From NCBI GenBank assembly GCA_022181005.1, contig BQMV01000162.1:1-5381 (forward strand): a stretch of DNA of 5,381 bases, in the 5' to 3' direction. Below, in pieces: positions 1-5,340 of the stretch. The position numbers and the translations under genes are program-made. The DNA comes from Anaerolineaceae bacterium (GTDB lineage Bacteria; Chloroflexota; Anaerolineae; Anaerolineales; Villigracilaceae). The notes below the pieces were generated by a model. That model did not search any database. It was not told the origin of the DNA and saw only the letters and a list, made by a program, of their open reading frames with translations. How positions within the stretch are numbered: the first letter of the stretch is position 1; each line of letters starts with the position of its first letter.

Positions 1-966
1 GCAAAGTTGCGCGCTTCAATTGAAGCGGCATGGCAGGAGCGAGCGAGTCTGTATCATTACCGCGAGCGCGAAACGGGGTCAAACTTGGAAGGTAAAACGT
101 TGGCGACCGTGAGCGGGTCGGGGGTGACGGCGGTGAAGTTAAATCTTGAAGGACAGTTTCGTTTGCAGATCGAGGTGCGCACACAAAACCCGAAAGCGAA
201 GCGTCCGCGCATCCGCCTTTATCAATGGGCTTCGAAAGCCGCTGATGAAACGATTGAGAGCGGCGATTATCAATGGAGCGGCGAAGGCGCCACGTATACT
301 ACTCAAAAAATATATTCAAAACTGGCAAAAATCTCTGTGCGCGGGCTGGACGATGAAGATACGGCGATTATCCGCACGCTGGATTATGCCATGGAAGACC
401 ATACGCTCTTTATGCCGCTTTGGGCGGGAGCGCCCGATGCAACGCGCGCTCAGCGGATCGTAGAGCGCGCGTTGTTGGACGAGTCGCGTTTCGACCGCCC
501 GTTTGGAGTTCCCGCTTGCCCGTCGTTGAAGCAGCCCGCAGCGGAGATCGTCGCGCAGGCGGTTCATCTGATGTGGAATTTGTTTATCTGCGAAGGTTTA
601 TTGCGCTACGGTTTTCGCAAAGAAGCGGCGCGGTTGTTCGAGCGGAATATGTCGGCAGTGATTCAAAACCTGAAGATGAATCGCGCTTTTTATGCGGGCT
701 ATCATGCTGAGCGCGGCGCAGGCATCGGCGAACGCAATGTCTTAAGCGGGCTTGCGCCGACCGGCTTCTTCTTGAAGATTCTCGGCGTGGAAATCCTTTC
801 GTCAACGCGCGTGCGGCTTACAGGCGAAAACCCTTTTCCGTGGGATGTGACGCTGCGCTTCAAAAGGCTGACCGTGATACGCGGACGCGCGCGCACGGAG
901 GTGATCTTCGCTAACGGCGCATCCACGACTGTAGAGAACGGCGCATCGGCGGTAGTGGAAGCCTAG
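1..966 (+). CDS. MGH1-like / amylo-alpha-1,6-glucosidase-like glycoside hydrolase, C-terminal part (5' end outside window)
   Basis: The frame is open from base 1 and ends at TAG 964-966, giving 321 residues of a longer protein; the TTG at 7 is an internal codon, not a start. Residues about 20-130 look like a beta-rich insert. From about residue 130 the sequence has an (alpha/alpha)6-toroid hydrolase character: FGVPACPS near 168-175, a helix with HLMWNLFICEGLLRYG near 189-204, then the acidic loop HAERGAGIGERN near 235-246 and GLAPTGFF near 250-257. The tail (about 262-321) looks like a beta cap, with NPFPWDV near 277-283. Members of this clan hydrolyse alpha-glucosidic bonds in glycogen, maltodextrins or small glucosides. 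The substrate cannot be read here, and the acid and base residues cannot be assigned with confidence. The stop lies 4 bases before the methyltransferase start. The family call comes from remembered similarity to Anaerolineae proteins; membership of the six-hairpin glycosidase clan is more secure than the substrate. Confidence 0.68.
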   Translation, partial: AKLRASIEAAWQERASLYHYRERETGSNLEGKTLATVSGSGVTAVKLNLEGQFRLQIEVRTQNPKAKRPRIRLYQWASKAADETIESGDYQWSGEGATYTTQKIYSKLAKISVRGLDDEDTAIIRTLDYAMEDHTLFMPLWAGAPDATRAQRIVERALLDESRFDRPFGVPACPSLKQPAAEIVAQAVHLMWNLFICEGLLRYGFRKEAARLFERNMSAVIQNLKMNRAFYAGYHAERGAGIGERNVLSGLAPTGFFLKILGVEILSSTRVRLTGENPFPWDVTLRFKRLTVIRGRARTEVIFANGASTTVENGASAVVEA

Positions 967-970
967 CGCG

Positions 971-1945
971 ATGAAAGCAAGCATGAGCGCAAAAACAGAC
1001 GGACAATCTGCAATTAAGTACATAGATTTATTTTGCGGCATTGGAGGATTCCGGCTCGCCGCTCATCAGACTTTTGAAGCGCATTATGTTGCCGCTGAAT
1101 GCGTCTTTTCATCGGATATTGACCCGCATGCTAGAGAGACCTATCGCGCTAATTTTGGAGAATACCCCGCGGGCGATATTACGTTGATTCACGAATGCAG
1201 CGTGCCCGATCACGATCTTCTATTCGCCGGCTTTCCCTGTCAACCCTTCAGCATTATTGGCGATCGAAGAGGATTCGAAGACACGCGCGGAACATTGTTC
1301 TTTGATATTGCGAGGATTCTTAAGGCGAAAAAGACCAAGGCGTTCATTCTGGAAAATGTGAAGCAACTGGTCGGACACGACCGGGGGAAAACGCTGCAAA
1401 GGATATTGTCTGTTTTGAGCGATCTGGGATATACGGTGGATTATAAAATATTGAATGCGCTCGATTATGGCTTGCCGCAGAAGCGCGAAAGAATCTTCAT
1501 TGTGGGCTTTGCTCAACCAATGACGTATTGCTGGCCCTCCAAATTGCAAAATTATCAACCGCTGGCTGAATTGTTGGAGAGGAATGTCGACCGGAGATAC
1601 TACGCCTCAAAACATATTCAGCGTAAACGCGCCGCCGCGCATAGTTCTGCTAACGCTCCGTCCATTTGGCACGAGAACAAGACCGGGCATGTTTCGTCTT
1701 ATCCGTTTTCCTGCGCGTTGCGCGCGGGCGCGTCTTATAACTATCTGTTGGTCAACGGCGAACGGCGGTTGACGCCGCGCGAGATGCTCAGGCTGCAAGG
1801 CTTCCCCGACTCGTTTAAGATCGTAGTTTCGGACTCGCAATTGCGAAAACAAGCTGGCAACGCCGTTCCTGTGAATTTGGCGCGAGCGGTTTTCGAATCC
1901 TTTTTGCCGACTTGGCTGACGACCCAAAGCGGCGCTCTGCCATGA
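971..1945 (+). CDS. DNA (cytosine-5-)-methyltransferase
   Basis: A 324-residue enzyme that transfers a methyl group from S-adenosylmethionine to carbon 5 of cytosine in a specific DNA site. All diagnostic C5-methyltransferase motifs are present in order: I, DLFCGIGGF at 19-27 (SAM binding); IV, GFPCQPFS at 87-94 with catalytic nucleophile Cys90; VI, ENV at 128-130; VIII, QKRER at 170-174; IX, RRLTPREMLRLQGFP at 265-279; X, QAGNAVPVN at 294-302. The target-recognition domain should lie between VIII and IX (about 185-264). I do not recognise its specificity. The length is near the compact end for the family and nothing appears missing. The start at 971 has a weak GGAAG at 957-961; ATG at 983 is a possible alternative that keeps motif I. 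The gene follows the hydrolase stop by 4 bases and overlaps the Vsr gene by 4 bases, so the two are probably co-translated. Arg codons are unusual: 8 of 23 are AGA/AGG, which are rare in the flanking genes and suggest horizontal acquisition. Confidence 0.97.
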   Translation: MKASMSAKTDGQSAIKYIDLFCGIGGFRLAAHQTFEAHYVAAECVFSSDIDPHARETYRANFGEYPAGDITLIHECSVPDHDLLFAGFPCQPFSIIGDRRGFEDTRGTLFFDIARILKAKKTKAFILENVKQLVGHDRGKTLQRILSVLSDLGYTVDYKILNALDYGLPQKRERIFIVGFAQPMTYCWPSKLQNYQPLAELLERNVDRRYYASKHIQRKRAAAHSSANAPSIWHENKTGHVSSYPFSCALRAGASYNYLLVNGERRLTPREMLRLQGFPDSFKIVVSDSQLRKQAGNAVPVNLARAVFESFLPTWLTTQSGALP

Positions 1946-2337
1946 CTGACACCTTCTCGGCGAAAAAACGTTCTGAAATCATGCGGGCGATTAAATCGCA
2001 GGGCAACGCCTCGACCGAGAAGAAACTTATCCGGCTTTTCAAAACGAATAAAATCTCCGGTTGGCGTAGGAATTCTACAATTCTTGGACGTCCTGATTTT
2101 GTGTTCCCTCAGCGACGCGTCGCATTATTTGCGGATGGATGTTTCTGGCATGGGCACGGATGCCGAAACCTGACTCCCGCTCAAAATGCAGAATATTGGC
2201 AGAAGAAAATTCAAAGAAACATAGAGCGCGATAAGGAGGTGACGAAGACGCTGAAAAAGCAGAATTGGCAGGTCGTCCGAATTTGGGAATGCGAAATTTC
2301 GCGCGGCGACATCGGAAAACTTAAAAGCCGCCTATGA
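1942..2337 (+). CDS. vsr: Very short patch repair (Vsr) DNA mismatch endonuclease
   Basis: A 131-residue endonuclease of the Vsr family, which nicks beside the T of T:G mismatches made when 5-methylcytosine deaminates, so that polymerase I can restore C:G. Visible landmarks, compared with E. coli Vsr from memory: a basic N-terminus with RSEIMRAIKS (10-19); Glu26; GRPDF (49-53) with metal-binding Asp52; GCFWHGHGC (66-74) with His70; and WEC (115-117). Cys67, His72, Cys74 and Cys117 match the four structural zinc ligands. The position of E. coli His64 is Asp65 here, a change common in homologs. The start at 1942 is chosen because its ATGA overlaps the methyltransferase stop and the homologous N-terminus begins there; an in-frame ATG at 1912 would add ten residues lacking family resemblance. 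The protein is shorter than E. coli Vsr (156 aa), losing only the C-terminal tail. A role as a restriction nuclease cannot be fully excluded, since the same fold is used elsewhere, but the context fits repair. Confidence 0.93.
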   Translation: MTDTFSAKKRSEIMRAIKSQGNASTEKKLIRLFKTNKISGWRRNSTILGRPDFVFPQRRVALFADGCFWHGHGCRNLTPAQNAEYWQKKIQRNIERDKEVTKTLKKQNWQVVRIWECEISRGDIGKLKSRL

Positions 2338-2341
2338 TTGC

Positions 2342-2353
2342 GCGTTGAAACGC
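2342..2353. repeat. Short inverted repeat before the P-II promoter
   Basis: GCGTT and AACGC form a perfect 5-bp inverted repeat with a 2-base centre. It ends directly against the proposed -35 hexamer at 2354. It could be an operator half-site pair or chance; with no T tract after it, it is not a convincing terminator for the methyltransferase/vsr unit. Low confidence. Confidence 0.25.
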
Positions 2354-2381
2354 TTGCTAACTTTCGGCAATCCGGTATACT
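2354..2381 (+). promoter_or_regulatory. Candidate sigma-70-type promoter for the P-II-like genes
   Basis: The -10 element TATACT (2376-2381, 5 of 6 to consensus) stands 16 bases after TTGCTA (2354-2359, 4 of 6 to TTGACA). It lies in the 100-base gap after vsr and points toward the first P-II-like gene, which suggests that the gene has its own promoter rather than depending on read-through. Transcription would begin near 2387-2389. Confidence 0.5.
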
Positions 2382-2390
2382 ATTATTGTC

Positions 2391-2441
2391 ATGACGCAAT
2401 ATTTTTTAGGATTAACTCTTCAGGAAGCGAGGCGCCCGTGA
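2391..2441 (+). CDS. Possible 16-residue leader peptide overlapping the first P-II-like gene
   Basis: An ATG at 2391 opens a 16-codon frame (MTQYFLGLTLQEARRP) that closes at TGA 2439-2441. That stop overlaps the GTG start of the P-II-like gene in a GTGA arrangement. The predicted transcription start is only a few bases before this ATG, so translation would be nearly leaderless, and the peptide could couple translation to the downstream GTG. The peptide resembles nothing I know. It may be chance; short frames with such overlaps do occur randomly. Confidence 0.25.
   Translation: MTQYFLGLTLQEARRP
2422..2432 (+). promoter_or_regulatory. Ribosome binding region for the first P-II-like gene
   Basis: AGGAAG (2422-2427) and GAGG (2429-2432) lie 10 and 5 bases before GTG 2438. 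They support this GTG over the in-frame ATG at 2459, which would start inside the first beta strand. Confidence 0.55.
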
Positions 2442-2770
2442 ATGACATAAAATCGCTTATGCTCGCCGTTGTGCAAGAACAAGACCATGACGACGCCGTC
2501 CGCGCGCTGGTGGAGTTGGGACTGCCGGTCACGTTCTTTGCGAGCGCAGGCGGCTTCCTCGCGCAGCGCAACGCGACGCTGTTGATCGGCTTGCGCGAAG
2601 GACACGAAGCGGAAGCGATTAAAACGTTGGAAAATTCCTGCCGGCGACGAGTCGAGTATCTTACGCTTCCTTTGGAAGGCTCGCCGTTGCCGATGGCGGC
2701 GCCGGTGCCTGTGACAGTCGGCGGAGCGACCGTTTTCACGCTGCCTGTCGAACGATTTGAAGAAATTTAA
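2438..2770 (+). CDS. P-II-like cyclic-di-AMP receptor family protein (DarA/PstA-like), long-loop paralog
   Basis: A 110-residue P-II-like protein of the family once called DUF970, whose Firmicutes members (DarA, PstA) are cytosolic trimers binding c-di-AMP between subunits. Seen here: the first strand LMLAVVQEQD (7-16), the signature loop ASAGGFLAQRNATLLIG (35-51), and the C-terminal VGGATVF (94-100) followed by PVERFEEI, all typical of the family. The long loop before VGGATVF (about 75-93) is Pro-rich. Compared from memory with S. aureus PstA, Thr32 (T28), Phe40-Leu41 (F36-L37), Asn45 (N41) and Gly51 (G47) are kept. The Arg26 position is Pro30, Asn24 is Gly28, and the usual GGFLRSG is GGFLAQR, so binding may be altered. 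The GTG start is supported by a Shine-Dalgarno region and by family length (about 109 aa). The next gene is a shorter paralog 105 bases downstream. Family is secure; ligand is inferred. Confidence 0.87.
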   Translation: MNDIKSLMLAVVQEQDHDDAVRALVELGLPVTFFASAGGFLAQRNATLLIGLREGHEAEAIKTLENSCRRRVEYLTLPLEGSPLPMAAPVPVTVGGATVFTLPVERFEEI

Positions 2771-2806
2771 GAATGACTCGACACACGAGAACATGTGCCG
2801 CAAAAA

Positions 2807-2851
2807 AAACACAAGGATTTCAACAGGCTTTGCAGCGATTTCTGCGTGTTT
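2807..2851 (+). other. Imperfect inverted repeats between the two P-II-like genes
   Basis: AAACAC (2807-2812) pairs with GTGTTT (2846-2851), and inside it GCAG (2832-2835) pairs with CTGC (2842-2845) across a 6-base loop. No T tract follows, so this is not a standard terminator, and it matches no riboswitch I know. It may be an RNA processing or stability element, or chance. The rest of the 105-base gap shows only the ribosome binding site at its end. Confidence 0.2.
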
Positions 2852-2862
2852 AGCGGTTAAGT

Positions 2863-2867
2863 AGGAG
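2863..2867 (+). promoter_or_regulatory. Strong ribosome binding site for the second P-II-like gene
   Basis: AGGAG stands 8 bases before ATG 2876, the best Shine-Dalgarno match in the window. It fixes the start of the 87-residue paralog and suggests efficient translation. Confidence 0.75.
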
Positions 2868-2875
2868 TTTATCTT

Positions 2876-3139
2876 ATGAAAATGATCGTCCTTATCGTCA
2901 AAGACCACGATTCAGAAGCGGTGACGCAGGCGCTCACTGCGGCGGAATATCGCGTCACGCGCGTCGCATCCACTGGCGGATTCCTGCGCAGTGGAGTCGC
3001 TACTTTGCTTCTCGGCGTAGAAGATCAACGCCTTGAGGGCGCGATCGAGTTGATTCGTCAGAAGGTCGGCAGAGCGGAAGCAGGGGAGAAACGCGCCACG
3101 TTGTTCGTTGTTCCGGTAGAGCGCTATGAACAAGTGTAA
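2876..3139 (+). CDS. P-II-like cyclic-di-AMP receptor family protein, short-loop paralog
   Basis: An 87-residue protein of the same family as its upstream neighbour, about 22 residues shorter than DarA/PstA. The N-terminal half is textbook: MKMIVLIVKDHD (1-12), YRVTRVASTGGFLRSG (25-40), ATLLLGVED (42-50). The C-terminus RATLFVVPVERYEQV (73-87) keeps the last strand. The large loop and the VGGA segment between helix 2 and that strand are missing, replaced by a short charged stretch (about 64-73). Against S. aureus PstA from memory, Arg26, Thr28, Phe36, Leu37 and Gly47 are kept, while the Asn41 position is Val41 and Asn24 is Glu24. It is complete: a strong ribosome binding site, no frameshift, normal stop. 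Because the remembered ligand residues differ from those of the upstream paralog, it may bind another ligand, bind weakly, or act in a mixed trimer. The nearby lipoprotein may share its transcript. The family call is firm; the function is open. Confidence 0.87.
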   Translation: MKMIVLIVKDHDSEAVTQALTAAEYRVTRVASTGGFLRSGVATLLLGVEDQRLEGAIELIRQKVGRAEAGEKRATLFVVPVERYEQV

Positions 3140-3180
3140 CTACGCCCATTTGCGTAGAAAGAAATCAATCCCGCTGGTTT

Positions 3181-3185
3181 TGGAG
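3181..3185 (+). promoter_or_regulatory. Ribosome binding site deciding the lipoprotein start
   Basis: TGGAG lies 6 bases before ATG 3192. It supports that start over the in-frame ATG at 3126, which falls inside the preceding gene and would bury the signal peptide behind 22 extra residues. Confidence 0.65.
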
Positions 3186-3191
3186 ATTCTT

Positions 3192-4418
3192 ATGAGAAAA
3201 ATAAATCAGGTTGGCATCGCTATTTTCGCGTTGATGTTGGTTGCAATGGCGTGCGGCGGAAGCGCGCCTGCATCCCAAACGCCCACGACAGGCGATCAAC
3301 TCGCGACGGTGGTCGCGGCTACGCTTCAGGCGGCGAACCCTAGCTTGTCGCCTGCTCCCGACTCTCCAACGTCGCAACCTGCGGCGTTGCTTCCTCATTC
3401 GTTATATTTTCTCAACAACGATTCTGCGAGCGGCGCGATCCAAGTCTTTCGACTCGCCGCCGACGGTAAGACGACGACGCAGATCACTTTTGAACCGTCT
3501 AATGTTGACGCGTATAGCGTTTCACAAGCGGACGGAAGCGTCGCTTATGTATCGAACAATCAATTGTTGCTGGTTAATGCAGACGGTTCGGGTCGTCGCA
3601 CGATTGTGGATGGCGGAGCGATGGACGCCAACAGCCCGTTCGTCAATCAAGTCAGCGCCCCGGTATTTTCTCCAGATGGGCAGACGCTCGCTTACGGATA
3701 CAAAGGCTTGAACTTGTATTCGCTCGCCGGCGGCTCAGGCAGCCTTGTTCTTGAAAATCAAATTGACAACGCAGGCGGATTGCCTCTTCCGAAGGAATTA
3801 TATGCGCCTGACCGGTACTCTCCCGACGGCAATAAGCTGCTCGTGAATTTGATGTATTACGAAGGCGGCACGGCGGCTGTGTATGTTCCTGCCTCCAATG
3901 CGCTCATCCGTTTGGCGGGAAGCGAGGGCGCGCTGACTTGTTGCGGCGAATCTTCGTGGACGCTGGATAGCGCGGCGCTTTATTCAGCCAGCCGCGAAGG
4001 CGGGATGCTGACGCCCGGAATGTGGCGATCAGACGCTTCCAGCGGACAGATTGTCGCCTTGACGCCCAGCGATTATGCGACGGGCATGTTCAATTATGCG
4101 TACCGTCCCTACCTCGCCCCCGATGGACAATTATATTTCTTTTTCAACGCCGCAAATCAGGAATACGACAGTCGCGCGCCGCTACAGATGATGCGCTCCG
4201 CGCCCGATGGCGTTACGAATCGGGCGGCTTTGCGTTCCGAGAATTTTGGTTCGATCACTGAAGCGTTATGGGCGCCCGATGCAAGTTTTGTCATTGTCGC
4301 TGACCCGCCGGTTGACCAAGTCTATCGAGGCGGATTGGTCGAGTTATATTACACTGATGGACAAAAAGCGCCGATTTCACTTGCGCCGTTCGGAATGATA
4401 TTTCAATGGGGTCCGTAA
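3192..4418 (+). CDS. Secreted lipoprotein with TolB/PD40-like beta-propeller repeats
   Basis: A 408-residue exported protein of unknown specific role. The N-terminus is a signal peptide: MRK, a hydrophobic core at 8-19, then Cys21-Gly-Gly. Cys21 is the probable lipidated residue, although the residues before it (A-M-A) deviate from a canonical lipobox. A Ser/Thr/Pro/Ala-rich linker (about 24-68) should lift the domain off the membrane. The rest shows degenerate beta-propeller blades with the PD40/TolB hallmark S/A-P-D-G: SPDG at 160-163 and 210-213, APDG at 309-312, APD at 361-363, plus a related QADGSVAYVS near 113-122. These propellers usually bind peptides, glycans or partner proteins; no catalytic residues are recognisable. 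An adjacent Cys pair (250-251) is unusual. The start at 3192 is set by its ribosome binding site and the signal peptide. The gene begins 52 bases after the second P-II-like gene with no clear terminator between, so co-transcription is plausible. It converges on panC with a 13-base gap. Confidence 0.82.
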   Translation: MRKINQVGIAIFALMLVAMACGGSAPASQTPTTGDQLATVVAATLQAANPSLSPAPDSPTSQPAALLPHSLYFLNNDSASGAIQVFRLAADGKTTTQITFEPSNVDAYSVSQADGSVAYVSNNQLLLVNADGSGRRTIVDGGAMDANSPFVNQVSAPVFSPDGQTLAYGYKGLNLYSLAGGSGSLVLENQIDNAGGLPLPKELYAPDRYSPDGNKLLVNLMYYEGGTAAVYVPASNALIRLAGSEGALTCCGESSWTLDSAALYSASREGGMLTPGMWRSDASSGQIVALTPSDYATGMFNYAYRPYLAPDGQLYFFFNAANQEYDSRAPLQMMRSAPDGVTNRAALRSENFGSITEALWAPDASFVIVADPPVDQVYRGGLVELYYTDGQKAPISLAPFGMIFQWGP

Positions 4419-4426
4419 CATCCGCC

Positions 4427-4441
4427 CGCCGCTAGCCGGCG
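4427..4441. other. Small hairpin between the convergent genes
   Basis: CGCCG (4427-4431) and CGGCG (4437-4441) form a perfect 5-bp GC-rich stem around a CTAGC loop that contains the panC stop codon. It sits where a bidirectional terminator would be expected, but neither side has a T tract, so an intrinsic terminator is doubtful. Confidence 0.3.
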
Positions 4442-5265
4442 AGTACAAAGTTGTCAATCAGCCTTGTTTTCCCGATGACGACCGCCATCGAGAGCAAGGC
4501 TTTTCCTTTGATCGCAGTTAACTCGTCGAGAGTATCGTAATCGGCGCATGAAACGTATTGCGGCTTTGCCAGCGGTTCGCTTGCCAAGACTGCTTTCATC
4601 TTTGCTCGTAGCTTCTCCGCGTCCCTTTCGCCCGCCTCGTAAAGTTCCTTTGCCGCGCTTAACGAACGGAAGAGGACTGTTGCGGCTTTGCGCTGTTCGG
4701 CGTTTAAATATACATTGCGGCTGGACATCGCCAGTCCGTCCGCTTCACGCACAATTGGGCAGACGACGATCTCAATCGGAAAATTTAAGTCGCGAACCAT
4801 ACGACGAACAACTGCCGCCTGTTGCGCGTCTTTTTGACCGAAATAGGCTTTGGTCGGCTGAGTGACGTTGAATAGTTTGGCGACGACAGTCGTGACGCCG
4901 CGAAAGTGACCCGCGCGCGCTGCGCCTTCGAGCGGACTCGTTAATGCCTCAACCTCTACCCAGGTTTGATAGCCCTGCGGATACATGATTTCCGGCGTGG
5001 GAGTCCATACAAGGTCGGTGAACGGTTCAATCAAGCGGAAGTCGCGTTTGAGGTCGCGCGGATACTTGGCAAGGTCTTCGTTTGGATTAAATTGAGCGGG
5101 GTTGACAAAAATGGAGACGATGACGTGCCGGCATTCATCCCTTGCGCGGCGGATCAGAGCGAGGTGTCCGGCGTGTAGAAAGCCCATAGTGGGGACGAAT
5201 CCGACGGTCCCGTCGAGAATGAGGCGGGCGTTTCGCGTTTCGTCGATTGTGGAGACTATTCGCAT
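4432..5265 (-). CDS. panC: Pantothenate synthetase (pantoate--beta-alanine ligase)
   Basis: A 277-residue cytosolic enzyme that joins pantoate and beta-alanine with ATP, through a pantoyl-adenylate intermediate, in the last step of vitamin B5 synthesis toward coenzyme A. The Rossmann-type nucleotidyltransferase landmarks are clear: VPTMGFLHAGH (24-34) with the HxGH signature His31/His34, IFVNPAQF (52-59), AGHFRGV (118-124), KAYFGQKDAQQ (139-149), and MSSRNVYL (179-186), the KMSKS-like loop. The smaller C-terminal domain follows from about 187 and ends in LIDNFVLAG. Length matches the family (about 280), so the gene is intact. The ATG at 5265 gives the expected N-terminus (MRIVSTIDETR). An apparent GTG extension to 5289 is encoded by sequencing adapter and must be ignored. 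Only nine genomic bases remain upstream, so no ribosome binding site, promoter or upstream neighbour such as panB can be seen. Transcription converges on the lipoprotein gene. Confidence 0.97.
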   Translation of the reverse strand: MRIVSTIDETRNARLILDGTVGFVPTMGFLHAGHLALIRRARDECRHVIVSIFVNPAQFNPNEDLAKYPRDLKRDFRLIEPFTDLVWTPTPEIMYPQGYQTWVEVEALTSPLEGAARAGHFRGVTTVVAKLFNVTQPTKAYFGQKDAQQAAVVRRMVRDLNFPIEIVVCPIVREADGLAMSSRNVYLNAEQRKAATVLFRSLSAAKELYEAGERDAEKLRAKMKAVLASEPLAKPQYVSCADYDTLDELTAIKGKALLSMAVVIGKTRLIDNFVLAG

Positions 5266-5274
5266 ATTAATAAT

Positions 5275-5340
5275 AGATCGGAAGAGCACACGTCTGAACT
5301 CCAGTCACGTGGCCTTATCTTGTATGCCGTCTTCTGCTTG
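5275..5340 (+). other. Illumina TruSeq indexed adapter (sequencing artefact, not genomic)
   Basis: From 5275 the sequence follows the TruSeq read-1 adapter: AGATCGGAAGAGC (5275-5287), then ACACGTCTGAACTCCAGTCAC (ending 5308), a 6-base index GTGGCC (5309-5314) with TT as in TruSeq index 20 as I remember it, and the P7 end ATCTxGTATGCCG through TTCTGCTTG (5317-5340). The single difference is T instead of C at 5321. It marks an insert read through into adapter that was not trimmed before assembly. Genomic sequence ends at 5274. Confidence 0.97.

Noticed and set aside
1912..1944. Upstream in-frame ATG for vsr at 1912
   Set aside because: It would overlap the methyltransferase by over 30 bases and add residues without family resemblance; ATG 1942 gives the typical ATGA coupling.
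2345..2437. Longer N-terminus for the first P-II-like protein
   Set aside because: The extension runs through the promoter-like sequence and has no family similarity; GTG 2438 has a Shine-Dalgarno region and gives the normal family length.
2777..2789. CTCG/CGAG hairpin after the first P-II-like gene as a terminator
   Set aside because: The stem is only 4 bp and is not followed by T residues; likely chance.
2420..2908. 162-residue minus-strand frame opposite the P-II-like genes
   Set aside because: It is an antisense shadow with His/Arg-rich composition and no recognisable domain, while the plus-strand genes are clear.
3126..3191. ATG 3126 as the lipoprotein start
   Set aside because: It lies inside the previous gene and places 22 polar residues before the signal peptide; ATG 3192 has TGGAG at good spacing.
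3241..3711. 156-residue plus-strand frame overlapping the lipoprotein
   Set aside because: It is Arg-rich, low in family-like features and entirely within another gene, so it is a shifted-frame shadow.
4427..4441. Bidirectional intrinsic terminator between the lipoprotein gene and panC
   Set aside because: The stem is only 5 bp and no T tract follows on either strand; kept only as a low-confidence hairpin.
5266..5289. PanC extension from GTG 5289
   Set aside because: Most of these codons are reverse-complemented adapter; known PanC proteins begin at the position of ATG 5265.
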